Shown here: positions 1-7,746 of the stretch, one piece after another
Layout of the letters: each line of letters opens with the position of its first letter
How positions within the stretch are numbered: position 1 is the first letter of the stretch
Source: Mesorhizobium sp. AR07
GTDB lineage: Bacteria > Pseudomonadota > Alphaproteobacteria > Rhizobiales > Rhizobiaceae
NCBI RefSeq assembly: GCF_024746815.1
Contig: NZ_CP080525.1
Coordinates: 2,666,001-2,730,000, forward strand
Direction of reading: 5' to 3'
DNA length: 64,000 nt
Program-made: the position numbers and the translations under genes
The notes under the pieces: model-generated
The model's input: the letters and a program-made list of their open reading frames with translations, nothing else
Database searches by the model: none
Told to the model about the DNA's origin: nothing

Positions 1-1
1 C

Positions 2-88
2 TGCGACGCTCTCGGCGATATCTGCCACCTGTTCGAGCCAGCCGAATGCAGAAACTTCTTCAAGGCTGCCGGATATGAGGCCAATTAA
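2..88 (+). CDS. IS630-type transposase, C-terminal end only (cut by window edge)
   Basis: The window opens inside a rightward frame whose last 28 residues read CDALGDICHLFEPAECRNFF followed by KAAGYEAN and a TAA stop. This D-I-C-x-L-F-x-P-x-E-C-x-N-(F/Y) tail with a final A-G-Y is typical of the C-terminus of IS630-family DDE transposases. Only the tail is visible, so integrity of the rest cannot be judged. The end of the element, CGCGACACGCTTTA, follows at 90-103. Family assignment rests on recalled similarity of the tail, not on catalytic residues, which lie outside the window. Confidence 0.7.
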   Translation, partial: CDALGDICHLFEPAECRNFFKAAGYEAN

Positions 89-89
89 T

Positions 90-103
90 CGCGACACGCT
101 TTA
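90..103. mobile_element. Probable right terminal repeat of the IS630-type element
   Basis: CGCGACACGCTTTA follows the transposase stop by one base and ends in TA, the target dinucleotide of IS630/Tc1 elements. Its complement, TAAAGCGTGTCGCG, matches 13 of 14 bases of the ends of the 42-bp palindromes at 14300-14341 and 16818-16859. The left end is outside the window, so the inverted-repeat pairing cannot be confirmed here. Confidence 0.5.
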
Positions 104-739
104 AGTCAAAAACGGATTCGTCCGCCGCTCTTCGCCGAAGCGTCCACCGGGACCGTGGCCGCAGATGAAGCCGATATCGTCGCCGAGCGGCAGGAGCTTG
201 TCCTTGATCGAGGCGATCAGTGCCGCATGGTCGCCGCCGGGCAGGTCGGTGCGGCCGACCGAGCCGCGAAACAGCACGTCGCCGACATGGGCGAACTTGG
301 CCGCGCGATTGTAGTAGACGACGTGGCCAGGCGCGTGCCCGGGGCAATGCAGCACCTCGAACAGATGCGAGCCGAACGACACGGTCTCGCCTTCGGTGAG
401 GAACCGGTCGGGCACGCAGTCGCGCGCGCCGGCGATGCCGTAACGCCTGCCCTGGTTTTCCAGATTGTCGAGCAGCGCTTTGTCGGCCTCATGCGGGCCG
501 ATGATGTCGACGCCGAGCGCCTCCTTCAATTCCATCGCGCCGCCGGCATGGTCGATATGGCCGTGGGTGATCCAGATCGCTCCGGCCGTGATCGCATTGT
601 CCTTCAGCACCGCCAGCACCTTATCGATGTCGCCGCCCGGATCGACGACGACACCATGCTTGTCGTCCATGTCGAACAGGATCGTGCAATTCTGCTGGAA
701 CGGTGTGACCGGCACGATGCCGGCATTGAGCTGACCCAT
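101..739 (-). CDS. MBL-fold metallo-hydrolase (glyoxalase II-like)
   Basis: A 212-residue hydrolase of the metallo-beta-lactamase fold. The zinc-binding signature THGHIDHAGG lies near residue 60. Further ligands are the His of HCPGHAPGH (about 135) and the Asp of HVGDVLF (about 155), with a late GHGPGG His. This is the glyoxalase II-like, YcbL-type subgroup that cleaves thioesters or related substrates in the cytoplasm; the real substrate is unknown. The start at MGQLNAG is chosen because AAAGGA lies just upstream. The open frame runs 29 codons further, but that part is coded by a palindromic repeat and is not believable. It stands alone, convergent with the transposase tail. Confidence 0.85.
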   Translation of the reverse strand: MGQLNAGIVPVTPFQQNCTILFDMDDKHGVVVDPGGDIDKVLAVLKDNAITAGAIWITHGHIDHAGGAMELKEALGVDIIGPHEADKALLDNLENQGRRYGIAGARDCVPDRFLTEGETVSFGSHLFEVLHCPGHAPGHVVYYNRAAKFAHVGDVLFRGSVGRTDLPGGDHAALIASIKDKLLPLGDDIGFICGHGPGGRFGEERRTNPFLT

Positions 740-769
740 GATCGTCCTTTCGCTGTATGAGGCGAGATT

Positions 770-873
770 TAGAGCAATTCCAGGAAAAGTGTGAAACGGT
801 TTTTCCGTCCGGAATTGCGTCAACAAAGAGACAGAGCGGTTCGGCGTTTCTCAAGAAACGATGAACCGCTCTG
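770..873. repeat. Composite palindromic repeat, class A (GCAATTCC) plus GCGGTT hairpin
   Basis: Starts TAGAGCAATTCC and folds on itself through GGAATTGCG near 813-821. A second hairpin with arms GAGCGGTT and AACCGCTC follows at about 834-872. The same two hairpins in the same order occur at 51569-51672, so this is a two-part element, not two chance palindromes. It lies upstream of the metallo-hydrolase and drives the spurious N-terminal extension of its open frame. Confidence 0.85.
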
Positions 874-934
874 GAGCCGCAGACGAAGGGCGTCCATCCC
901 TCGAAAGACGAACAGTCAGTCGCTCTGAAAACGA

Positions 935-960
935 AAATGGGCGGCCGAAGCCGCCCATTT
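935..960. terminator. Bidirectional intrinsic terminator
   Basis: An 11-bp perfect stem (AAATGGGCGGC / GCCGCCCATTT) with a four-base loop CGAA, flanked by A-rich sequence on the left and T-rich on the right. It would work in both directions and sits downstream of the leftward small membrane protein gene. Confidence 0.7.
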
Positions 961-971
961 GAAAAGCCTGA

Positions 972-1044
972 GAGCATGACCCCGAAAAGTGGAAACCGGT
1001 TTTCTCGGACAAACGGAAAACCGTTTTGTCCAGAGATCATGCTC
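972..1044. repeat. Palindromic repeat, class B (GAGCATGA...TCATGCTC)
   Basis: A long imperfect palindrome opening GAGCATGACCCCGAAAAGTG and closing GAGATCATGCTC, with an inner AAACCGGTTTT/AAAACCGTTTT portion. A near copy lies at 42338-42412 between petB and petC, and a shorter diverged copy at 52645-52692. Confidence 0.85.
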
Positions 1045-1061
1045 AAACAAGAAAGAGAGCC

Positions 1062-1084
1062 CCATCCCGATACCGTCGGGATGG
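1062..1084 (-). terminator. Intrinsic terminator of the small membrane protein gene
   Basis: A 9-bp stem CCATCCCGA/TCGGGATGG with a 5-base loop, followed in the leftward direction by a CT-rich run (GGGCTCTCTTTC). It lies 17 bases after the stop of the leftward gene at 1101-1418. Confidence 0.6.
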
Positions 1085-1100
1085 AACAGGCTCGAATGGC

Positions 1101-1418
1101 TTACTTCTTCATGGCGCCCATGACCGCGCCGAGAATGCCGGTCAGGATCGCGCCACCGCCGGCGCCGCCGATGATGTTGTTGAGGTTCAGCGCGCTGCCG
1201 AGACCGCTCGTCGCGGCCGCGGCCGCGGCCGGATCGACCGCGCCACCGCCAAGCAGGCTGCCGAGGATCGCCGCGCCGCCGACGCCGCCAATGGCTCCGC
1301 CCAGGATTTTGGGAAGCTGACCCATCGCCGCCGTCTTGAGCGCCGCACCGACCGCCTGACCACCGATGACGCCTGTAATCACCTGTATGATGATCGGAAG
1401 AAGCGTGTTCATGTCCAT
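1101..1418 (-). CDS. Small glycine/alanine-rich membrane protein, function unknown
   Basis: A 105-residue hydrophobic protein starting MDMNTLLPIIIQVITG. Most of it is Gly, Ala, Leu and Ile, with several GG and GxxxG steps (GGAIGG, GGVGGAA, GGAGGGAI) in two or three hydrophobic stretches, and it ends in MKK. There is no cleavable signal peptide with a clear cut site. The glycine-zipper look suggests membrane insertion or self-assembly, but I do not recognise a family. The start is chosen for the upstream GGAGGG. It is monocistronic and bounded by its own terminators. Confidence 0.65.
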   Translation of the reverse strand: MDMNTLLPIIIQVITGVIGGQAVGAALKTAAMGQLPKILGGAIGGVGGAAILGSLLGGGAVDPAAAAAATSGLGSALNLNNIIGGAGGGAILTGILGAVMGAMKK

Positions 1419-1508
1419 ATGATTAGTCCCTCCATAGCTGCCAGCCTCCCGGGCCGACACCATCATGAGACGCCGAATTGGACGAAAGTCAAATGCAGAA
1501 ACGCTGAA

Positions 1509-1536
1509 ATAAAAGGGGCGGCCCGAAAACCGCCCC
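1509..1536 (-). terminator. Intrinsic terminator of ilvE
   Basis: A perfect 7-bp GGGGCGG/CCGCCCC stem with an 8-base loop, followed leftward by TTTTATTT. It is placed 28 bases after the ilvE stop and is a textbook rho-independent terminator. Confidence 0.85.
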
Positions 1537-1563
1537 TGCTTGCTCGAAAAGCTGTGACTTTCG

Positions 1564-2457
1564 TTATTCTGCGGCGATCGCGTGCTTGGGCTGAACCGCT
1601 GCAGAATAGTCGTTCATAAGGTTCTTGGCGATTTCACCGACCTCGAATCGGTAAGGTCCGATCTCGGAAACCGGCGTCACTTCCGCTGCCGTCCCGGTCA
1701 GGAAGCATTGCTCGAAGCCTTCCAGCTCTTCCGGCATGATGGCCCGTTCGATCACCTCCAGGCCGCGGTCCTTGGCCAGGCCAATGACCGTGCGGCGGGT
1801 GATGCCGTCGAGGAAGCAGTCGGGCTCGGGCGTGTGGATCTTGCCGTCCTTGACAAAGAAGATGTTGGCGCCGGTTGCTTCGGCGACCTGGCCACGCCAG
1901 TCGAGCATCATGGCGTCGGCATAGCCTTTGGCCTCGGCGGCGTGCTTGGACATGGTACAGATCATGTAGAGGCCGGCGGCCTTCGATTTGGAGGGCGCGG
2001 TGCGCGGGTCGGGCCGGCGCCACTCCGCCATGTCGAGGCGGATGCCTTTCAGCTTCTGTGCCGGATCGAAATAGCTTGGCCATTGCCAGATGGCGATGGC
2101 GCAGTTGATGCGGTTGTTCTGCGCCGAAACGCCCATCTGCTCGCTGCCGCGCCAGGCGATCGGCCTGACATAGGCGTCCTGGAAACCCTGCTTCTTCAAA
2201 AGCATGGTCGAGGCGTCGTTGAGCTCGGCCACCGAATAGGGAATCTTGAAGCCGAGCAGGCGCGCCGATTCGTGCAGGCGCTCGGTGTGGTCGTTCAACT
2301 TGAAGATCTCGCCGCCATAGGCGCGCTCGCCCTCGAAGACGGCGCTGGCGTAGTGCAGGCCGTGGGTCAGCACATGGATCTTGGCGTCGCCCCATTGGAC
2401 GAACTCGCCATTCATCCAGATGAAGCCGTCCAGTTGATCGAAGGGAACGGATGCCAT
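1564..2457 (-). CDS. ilvE: Branched-chain amino acid aminotransferase
   Basis: A 297-residue class IV aminotransferase (fold type IV PLP enzyme) that makes valine, leucine and isoleucine from their 2-oxo acids, using glutamate as amino donor. The N-terminal FIWMNGEFVQWGDAKIHVLT stretch, the PLP lysine region SKAAGLYM (about 160), the EATGANIF segment (about 200) and the DGITRRTV motif (about 225) are all family hallmarks. The start at MASVPFDQ is supported by GGAGG seven bases upstream; a longer frame upstream has no support. It is divergent from the petP-petR regulator genes and closed by its own terminator. Confidence 0.95.
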   Translation of the reverse strand: MASVPFDQLDGFIWMNGEFVQWGDAKIHVLTHGLHYASAVFEGERAYGGEIFKLNDHTERLHESARLLGFKIPYSVAELNDASTMLLKKQGFQDAYVRPIAWRGSEQMGVSAQNNRINCAIAIWQWPSYFDPAQKLKGIRLDMAEWRRPDPRTAPSKSKAAGLYMICTMSKHAAEAKGYADAMMLDWRGQVAEATGANIFFVKDGKIHTPEPDCFLDGITRRTVIGLAKDRGLEVIERAIMPEELEGFEQCFLTGTAAEVTPVSEIGPYRFEVGEIAKNLMNDYSAAVQPKHAIAAE

Positions 2458-2659
2458 GGTAACCTCCCGCGGGCGGCAGCCCGATAGTGTTGTGTCGTTG
2501 TGTGTTTCGCGTCGGCCGGGCAAGGTGGCCTTTGTTCAGAAGCGTAAGCGGATAATTGAGCTCTGGCAAACTCAGGAAGTTCCGGAAAAACCGGCTTCCC
2601 TTGCCTTTTCGTTCGCAATCCGCCCAAAAGCTTGTCAAAAATTACCATTGCAGGGAAAT

Positions 2660-2680
2660 TACGTCAATAGTACTGACATA
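2660..2680. promoter_or_regulatory. 21-bp imperfect palindromic operator before petP
   Basis: The sequence reads TACGTCAATA-G-TACTGACATA: two 10-base arms with TA-y-GTCA-r-TA symmetry, matching at 8 of 10 paired positions around a central G. It sits 25 bases before the regulator start and about 200 bases before ilvE, which is divergent. A MarR-family dimer usually binds such a site, so self-control by PetP is likely. Confidence 0.6.
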
Positions 2681-2704
2681 ATCTCCCTTTCCCACGGAGA
2701 AATG

Positions 2705-3238
2705 ATGACGGATCGAAGCCACGCAGCCGGGAAACCGATCAGGACGGCGATCACCGACGAGGACGGCATCGATTTCGCCATCATCGAACTGTTCTTCTTC
2801 GCCTATCGCGATTTCACCTCCGATCCGGACCAGATCCTGGCCGATTACGGCTTCGGCCGCGCCCATCACCGGGTGCTGCATTTTGTCAACCGCAGGCCGG
2901 GGCTGACGGTCGCCGAACTGCTCGAGGTGCTGAAGATCACCAAGCAGAGCCTGGCGCGCGTGCTCAAGCAACTGATCGACACCGACCACGTCGTGCAGTT
3001 GCAGGGGCCGCGCGACCGCCGCCAGCGCGAACTCTATCCGACAGCCAAGGGCCGGGCGCTGGCGTTGGCGCTGGCACGGCCACAGTCGCGCCGCATCCAT
3101 GCTGCATTGGAGGATTCCGGCGCCACCGAACGGACCTTGGTGGAACGCTTCCTCGAAGCGATGGTCAATCCGGAACTGAGGGCGCAGATCGACGTTGGGT
3201 CCGCAAAAATGTCAGGGAAAAGCCATGGAGAGCACTGA
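2705..3238 (+). CDS. petP: MarR-family transcriptional regulator (PetP type)
   Basis: A 177-residue winged-helix regulator. The recognition region PGLTVAELLEVLKITKQSLA (about residues 65-85) and the wing with PRDRRQRELYPTAKGR (about 101-116) are MarR hallmarks. In Rhodobacter a MarR-like PetP and the response regulator PetR are encoded together next to the cytochrome bc1 genes; here the same pairing is seen, but petABC is 38 kb away. ATG at 2705 is preferred to the adjoining ATG at 2702 because GGAGA would be too close to the latter. The 3' end overlaps petR by 14 bases, so the two are translationally linked. Confidence 0.85.
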   Translation: MTDRSHAAGKPIRTAITDEDGIDFAIIELFFFAYRDFTSDPDQILADYGFGRAHHRVLHFVNRRPGLTVAELLEVLKITKQSLARVLKQLIDTDHVVQLQGPRDRRQRELYPTAKGRALALALARPQSRRIHAALEDSGATERTLVERFLEAMVNPELRAQIDVGSAKMSGKSHGEH

Positions 3239-3944
3239 AAGGGTAGATCACGCGGCCGCACCCGACGACGACGCGCCGCATCTGCTGGTGGTCGACGACG
3301 ACACCCGTATCCGCAATCTCCTCAAGCAGTATCTGACCGAGAACGGTTTTCGTGTCACCGTCGCCGGCAACGCCGGCGAAGCCAGGCGCAAGCTTGCCGG
3401 CCTCGACTTCGATCTTCTGATCCTCGACGTGATGATGCCCGGCGAAACGGGCGTCGACCTGACCAAGTCTCTGCGGGCCGAAAAGAACGTGCCGATCCTG
3501 ATGCTGACGGCGCTGTCGGAAACCGACAGCCGCATCACCGGGCTCGAAGCCGGCGCCGACGACTATCTGCCAAAACCGTTCGATCCGCGCGAGCTGATCC
3601 TGCGCATCAACAACATCCTGCGCCGCGGCGGTCCGGCGACCACGCCCAAGGTCGAGCAGCTGGTCTTCGGTCCCTACACCTTCCAGATCGCCAGGCGCGA
3701 ATTGAAGCGTGGCGGCGAAGCGCTGAAGCTGACCGACCGCGAGCAGGAGATCCTGGCGATCTTCGCGGCACGGGCCGGCGAAACCATCCCGCGCCACGAG
3801 CTTGTCGGTGACGATTCCGAAGTCGGCGAGCGCACCATCGACGTGCAGATCAACCGGCTGCGCCGCAAGATCGAGCGCGATCCGTCCAACCCGGTCTGGC
3901 TGCAGACCGTGCGCGGTATTGGGTATCGGCTCAGCGTGGAATAG
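3225..3944 (+). CDS. petR: OmpR-family response regulator (PetR type)
   Basis: A 239-residue two-domain response regulator. The receiver domain has LLVVDDDTRIR near the N-terminus, the phospho-acceptor in LILDVMMPGETG (Asp near 68), MLTALSE and the Lys of YLPKPFDP. The C-terminal winged helix has LTDREQEIL and RTIDVQINRLRRKIE. It should act on promoters under the control of the histidine kinase encoded just downstream. The start ATG inside petP is preceded by AGGGA. The three genes form one regulatory operon. Confidence 0.93.
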   Translation: MESTERVDHAAAPDDDAPHLLVVDDDTRIRNLLKQYLTENGFRVTVAGNAGEARRKLAGLDFDLLILDVMMPGETGVDLTKSLRAEKNVPILMLTALSETDSRITGLEAGADDYLPKPFDPRELILRINNILRRGGPATTPKVEQLVFGPYTFQIARRELKRGGEALKLTDREQEILAIFAARAGETIPRHELVGDDSEVGERTIDVQINRLRRKIERDPSNPVWLQTVRGIGYRLSVE

Positions 3945-3995
3945 AATGCCGCCCTGCGGCCGGCTGGACCGGCCGCGCGTGAGCGAAAAGATCGA

Positions 3996-5411
3996 ATGGC
4001 AACCACGGAACTGGAACAGCCGGAAACTCGCGGCTTGAGCGCACGCGCCATGCGGACGCTGAAGACGGTGCCGCGCGCCTGGAATCGGTTCTGGCGCCTG
4101 GTTTCGCTGTATATGCCCAAGCGGCTCTATGCCCGCTCGCTGATCATCGTCATCGCGCCGATGATCCTGCTGCAATCGGTCGTCGCCTTCGTCTTCATGG
4201 AGCGCCATTGGGCAACCGTGACGCAGCGCCTGTCGCAAGCCACCGTGCGCGACATCGCCGCCATCATCGACATGATGGAAACCTATCCGCACGATGCCGA
4301 CTACGCCAACATCATCCGCGTCGCGCAGGACCGCATGCAGTTGAAGATCGACCTGTTGCCGCCCGATCCGCTGCCGCCGCCAGGACCCAAACCGTTCTTC
4401 TCGATCCTCGACGAGGCCCTGTCGTCCGAGATCACAAGGCAGATCAACCGTCCGTTCTGGATCGACACGGTCGGCAATTCCAACATCGTCGAGGTACGCG
4501 TCCAGCTCGAGAACAAGGTGCTGCGCGTCTTCGTGCGCCGCAGCCAGGCCTATGCCTCGAACACCCACATCTTCCTGATCTGGATGGTCGGCACCTCGCT
4601 GGTGCTTCTGATGATCGCCATCCCCTTCCTGCGCAACCAGATCCGGCCGATCCTGACGCTCGCCGAAGCCGCCGAAAGCTTCGGCAAGGGCCGGCCGATG
4701 CCGCGCGATTTCCGGCCGCGCGGCGCCGAGGAGGTTCGCCGCGCCGGCTTTGCCTTCATCCAGATGCGCGAGCGCATCGAACGCCAGATCGAACAGCGCA
4801 CCGCCATGCTGACCGGCGTCAGCCATGACCTCAGAACCATCCTCACCCGCTTCAAGCTGCAGCTGGCGCTGGCCGGCGGCAAGACCGAAAGCAAGGCAGC
4901 ACTCGACCAGGACATCGACGACATGCAGTCGATGCTCGAAGGCTATCTCGCCTTTGCCCGTGGCGAGGCCTCGGAGGACGCTGGGCGTTTCGATCTCGAA
5001 GCCTATTTCCGGAAACTCGGTGAAGAGGCCAGGCTGCGCAAGCGCAAGCTGTCGACGACGCTCACCGGCGACCGCGATGTGCATGTGCGGCCGAACGCCT
5101 TTGCCCGGTTGATGTCCAACGTCATCGGCAACGCCTTCCGCTATGCCAGGACGGTGGAGGTCAACGCCGACCATGGCCGCGGCTCGCTGCTGGTCACCAT
5201 CGACGATGACGGTCCGGGCATACCCGCCGACAGGCGCGAAGACGTGTTCAAACCCTTCGTGCGGCTTGACGAGGCGCGCAACCTCGATGCCAGCGGCACC
5301 GGGCTCGGCCTGTCGATCGCCCGCGACATCGCCCGCAGCCACGGCGGCGACATCACCCTCGACGACAGTCCGCTCGGCGGCCTGCGCGCCGTCATCAAGG
5401 TTCCGGCCTAA
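3996..5411 (+). CDS. EnvZ-type membrane sensor histidine kinase
   Basis: A 471-residue inner-membrane kinase, cognate by position to the response regulator upstream. It has a transmembrane segment around residues 45-65 and a second around 188-208, enclosing a periplasmic sensor region of about 120 residues, followed by HAMP. The phospho-acceptor H-box is GVSHDLRT (about 276), the N-box RLMSNVIGNAFRYA, and the ATP-binding G-boxes IDDDGPGIP and GTGLGLSIARD. The loop includes PPDPLPPPGP, a proline run in the periplasmic part. All catalytic boxes are intact. The signal sensed cannot be read from the sequence. Confidence 0.92.
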   Translation: MATTELEQPETRGLSARAMRTLKTVPRAWNRFWRLVSLYMPKRLYARSLIIVIAPMILLQSVVAFVFMERHWATVTQRLSQATVRDIAAIIDMMETYPHDADYANIIRVAQDRMQLKIDLLPPDPLPPPGPKPFFSILDEALSSEITRQINRPFWIDTVGNSNIVEVRVQLENKVLRVFVRRSQAYASNTHIFLIWMVGTSLVLLMIAIPFLRNQIRPILTLAEAAESFGKGRPMPRDFRPRGAEEVRRAGFAFIQMRERIERQIEQRTAMLTGVSHDLRTILTRFKLQLALAGGKTESKAALDQDIDDMQSMLEGYLAFARGEASEDAGRFDLEAYFRKLGEEARLRKRKLSTTLTGDRDVHVRPNAFARLMSNVIGNAFRYARTVEVNADHGRGSLLVTIDDDGPGIPADRREDVFKPFVRLDEARNLDASGTGLGLSIARDIARSHGGDITLDDSPLGGLRAVIKVPA

Positions 5412-5620
5412 TTGGCGAAAAGACGGGGCTTCATCGGCACGTCATGAAACCATGGTGGAAGAGCGCGCATGAAGCGCGCGACGTCAATTGATTCGAGCTT
5501 GCCGCCTCACTTCGACCCCGTGCCCGCCCGGGTGCGCTGGAGCGAAGCGAGCGCAGCAGGCTGGTCGCCGTTCCAGCATCGTCTCAAGGCAACCGTCGAC
5601 CTTTCCTGCAAAGGGCCGCC

Positions 5621-6643
5621 ATGCGCATATTGATGGTCACCGACGCCTGGCGCCCGCAGGTCAATGGCGTCGTCCACACGCTGGAGCGGCTTGCTGAATC
5701 GCTGAAATCCTTCGACGTCGAATTGGATTTCCTGACACCGAACATCTTTCGCACGCTGCCCTTGCCGACCTATCCCGACATCCGCCTGGCGCTGACCACC
5801 CCCGGCCATGTCGCGCGCCTGATCGACACGCGCAAGGCGGACCACATCCATATCGTCACCGAGGGTCCGCTCGGCATCATGGCGCGGCGCTATTGCCGCA
5901 ACGCTGGCCGGCCGTTCACCACCAGCTATCACACGCGCTTTCCCGAATATCTGAGCGCCCGCCTGCCGGTGCCGGAAAGCTGGGCCTATCGCTGGTTGCG
6001 CGATTTCCACAATTCCGGCCAGGGCACGCTGGTCGCCACCCAGTCGCTCGCCGACGACCTTTCGGCGCGCGGCTTCAACAAGCTGAGGCCCTGGACGCGC
6101 GGCGTCGACACCGACCATTTCCGGCCGGACAAGAAGAAGGACCTCGGCTTCCCCGGTCCGATCTTCCTCTGCGTCGGCCGCGTCGCCATCGAAAAGAACC
6201 TGAGCGCCTTCCTCGACCTCGACATGCCGGGCAGCAAGGTGATCGTCGGCGAGGGTCCTGAACTCGCCAAGCTCAAGGCGAAATACCCGCAAGCGCATTT
6301 CCTCGGCCACCGCCCCAATGACGAACTGGCCGAGATCTACGCCTCGGCCGATGTCTTCGTCTTCCCCAGCCGCACCGACACCTTCGGCAACGTCATCATC
6401 GAAGCACTCGCCAGCGGCACGCCGGTCGCCGCCTATCCGGTGACCGGGCCGATCGACATCATCGGCGACGGTTTTGGCGGCGCGGTCTCGAACGACCTGC
6501 GCGAGGCGGCGCTTGCCGCCCTCAATGTCGACCGCGCCCAGGCACGCGAGCGCGCCATGCGCTACAGCTGGAAAGCCTGCGCGGAAATGTTTCTCGACAC
6601 GGTCGAGGAGGCATTGGGCAAAACGACGAAACTGGCCGCCTGA
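5621..6643 (+). CDS. Family 4 glycosyltransferase, GT-B fold
   Basis: A 340-residue retaining GT-B glycosyltransferase. The N-terminal donor-independent half starts MRILMVTDAWRPQVNGVV, the loop typical of lipid- or inositol-glycosylating GT4 enzymes. The C-terminal half carries CVGRVAIEKN and the E-x7-E type motif PSRTDTFGNVIIEALASGTP. Rhizobial relatives include diacylglycerol glycosyltransferases that make phosphorus-free glycolipids, so a glycolipid role is possible but not shown by the sequence. It is a single gene, with about 210 non-coding bases before it. Confidence 0.85.
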   Translation: MRILMVTDAWRPQVNGVVHTLERLAESLKSFDVELDFLTPNIFRTLPLPTYPDIRLALTTPGHVARLIDTRKADHIHIVTEGPLGIMARRYCRNAGRPFTTSYHTRFPEYLSARLPVPESWAYRWLRDFHNSGQGTLVATQSLADDLSARGFNKLRPWTRGVDTDHFRPDKKKDLGFPGPIFLCVGRVAIEKNLSAFLDLDMPGSKVIVGEGPELAKLKAKYPQAHFLGHRPNDELAEIYASADVFVFPSRTDTFGNVIIEALASGTPVAAYPVTGPIDIIGDGFGGAVSNDLREAALAALNVDRAQARERAMRYSWKACAEMFLDTVEEALGKTTKLAA

Positions 6644-6687
6644 CTGACCTGCAACAGCACTAGGTTGTCGGAACCGTAGCGGGACAG

Positions 6688-6842
6688 CGCCCCCCTCTGT
6701 CCTGCCGGACATCTCCCCCTCAAGGGGGGAGATTGGACGTCACGATTGTTTTCGCCAATTTTCAACGTTGAAGAAAAAACAGTGAGGACGCGGCTCCTGA
6801 TCTCCCCTTGGGGGGAGATGGCCGGCAGGCCAGAGGGGGGCG
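6688..6842. repeat. 155-bp inverted-repeat element (MITE-like)
   Basis: Two arms of about 45 bases face each other: CGCCCCCCTCTG(T)CCTGCC... at 6688-6734 and its near-exact complement at 6798-6842. They differ only by a few substitutions and one or two single-base gaps. Between them are about 63 bases with no coding frame. Each arm contains its own small CTCCCC/GGGGAG hairpin. The layout is that of a small non-autonomous element or of two inverted copies of one dispersed repeat. Confidence 0.7.
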
Positions 6843-6867
6843 TGAAGGAACGAGGCGGTGGTTTTCT

Positions 6868-7227
6868 CTAAAACAGCCGCCCGCCATCCGGCACCTTTCG
6901 CTCGATGGCGCCGAGCACCACGGCGCCCTCTTCGTCGGGAAAGCCGAGCGTCAGCACTTCCGACATGAACGGGCCGATCTGGCGCGGTGGGAAATTGACC
7001 ACCGCAAACACCTGTCGGCCGATCAGTGTCTCGGGCATATAGTATTTGGTGATCTGCGCCGACGATTTCTTGATGCCGATGCCGGCGCCGAAATCGATCT
7101 TCAGTTTGAACGCCGGCTTGCGCGCCTCGGGGAACGGCTCTGCCTCGACGATCGTGCCGGCGCGGATGTCGACACGATCGAAGTCGGCGAAACTGATCTC
7201 GGGCTTGCGCTCGCTGCTCGAACTCAT
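6868..7227 (-). CDS. csaA: CsaA-type tRNA-binding domain protein
   Basis: A 119-residue protein made of a single OB-fold tRNA-binding domain, the size of CsaA. It shows [20 protein letters not shown] at the N-terminus, then [27 protein letters not shown] and the C-terminal [16 protein letters not shown], all conserved in the family. CsaA was described as a secretion chaperone in Bacillus, and the fold binds tRNA; the role in alphaproteobacteria is not settled. It begins 18 bases after the YbjN-domain gene and is probably cotranscribed with it. Confidence 0.9.
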   Translation of the reverse strand: MSSSSERKPEISFADFDRVDIRAGTIVEAEPFPEARKPAFKLKIDFGAGIGIKKSSAQITKYYMPETLIGRQVFAVVNFPPRQIGPFMSEVLTLGFPDEEGAVVLGAIERKVPDGGRLF

Positions 7228-7245
7228 CTCTGCCTACCGTAGGGC

Positions 7246-7746
7246 TCAGGCGTTGCCGTAGGTCTCGAACAGCACGCCCGCCAGCGCATCCTTGGCCGAG
7301 GTTCCCGACCAGACGACGAACTGGAAGGCCTGGAAGTAGCATTCGCAGGCTTCCAGCGCCGACGACAGCAGCACCTCGACCTGCTGGCTCGACGGCTCGA
7401 CTCCGCCGGCCAGCAGCAGCGACTGGCGGAACATGATCGCGCCTTCCTGCTCCCAGAGGTCGAAATGGCCGAACAGCATCTGTTCGTTGATGAGCGACAG
7501 CAGCCGCATCACTTCCAGCGCGCGTGCCTCCGGCACCTTGATGTCAAAGGCGCAGGCCAGATGCAGCGCCTCGAAATCCTCCATCCACGAGAAGGACACG
7601 TGATAGTCTGTCCAGCTGCCGGCAACCGAGATCGAAATCTCGTCGTCGCCGGCCCGCTCAAAGGACCAGTCGTTGTTGTGGGCAACCTGCTCGATGACAT
7701 CCACCGGATGGATTTCGCGGGAGAATTCGAGTTCGAGAAGTTCCAT
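7246..7746 (-). CDS. YbjN domain-containing protein
   Basis: A 166-residue acidic cytoplasmic protein of the YbjN family, related in fold to type III secretion chaperones. The start MELLELEFSREIHPVDVIE is supported by AGGAAG upstream; the longer open frame adds 53 Arg/Gly-rich residues without support. Family features visible are the central SVAGSWTDYHVSFSWMEDFE and the late QFVVWSGTSAKDALAGVLFE. Members are linked to stress and motility traits, but the biochemical role is unknown. It lies just upstream of csaA in the same orientation. Confidence 0.85.
   Translation of the reverse strand: MELLELEFSREIHPVDVIEQVAHNNDWSFERAGDDEISISVAGSWTDYHVSFSWMEDFEALHLACAFDIKVPEARALEVMRLLSLINEQMLFGHFDLWEQEGAIMFRQSLLLAGGVEPSSQQVEVLLSSALEACECYFQAFQFVVWSGTSAKDALAGVLFETYGNA

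Larger units (their letters stand above)
740..1100. other. Gene-free stretch made of repeats and terminators
   Basis: These 361 bases between the metallo-hydrolase start and the end of the small membrane protein hold a composite repeat (770-873), a bidirectional hairpin terminator (935-960), a class B repeat (972-1044) and another hairpin (1062-1084). I see no credible coding frame; the open frames here run through repeat sequence. Confidence 0.8.

Noticed and set aside
740..826. A longer N-terminus for the metallo-hydrolase
   Set aside because: The extra residues are coded by the class A repeat and appear in other frames next to other copies of that repeat.
3165..5342. A leftward open frame of 725 codons opposite petR and the histidine kinase
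   Set aside because: It is antisense to two clear genes and encodes an Arg/Asp/Gly/His-rich sequence with no recognisable motif.
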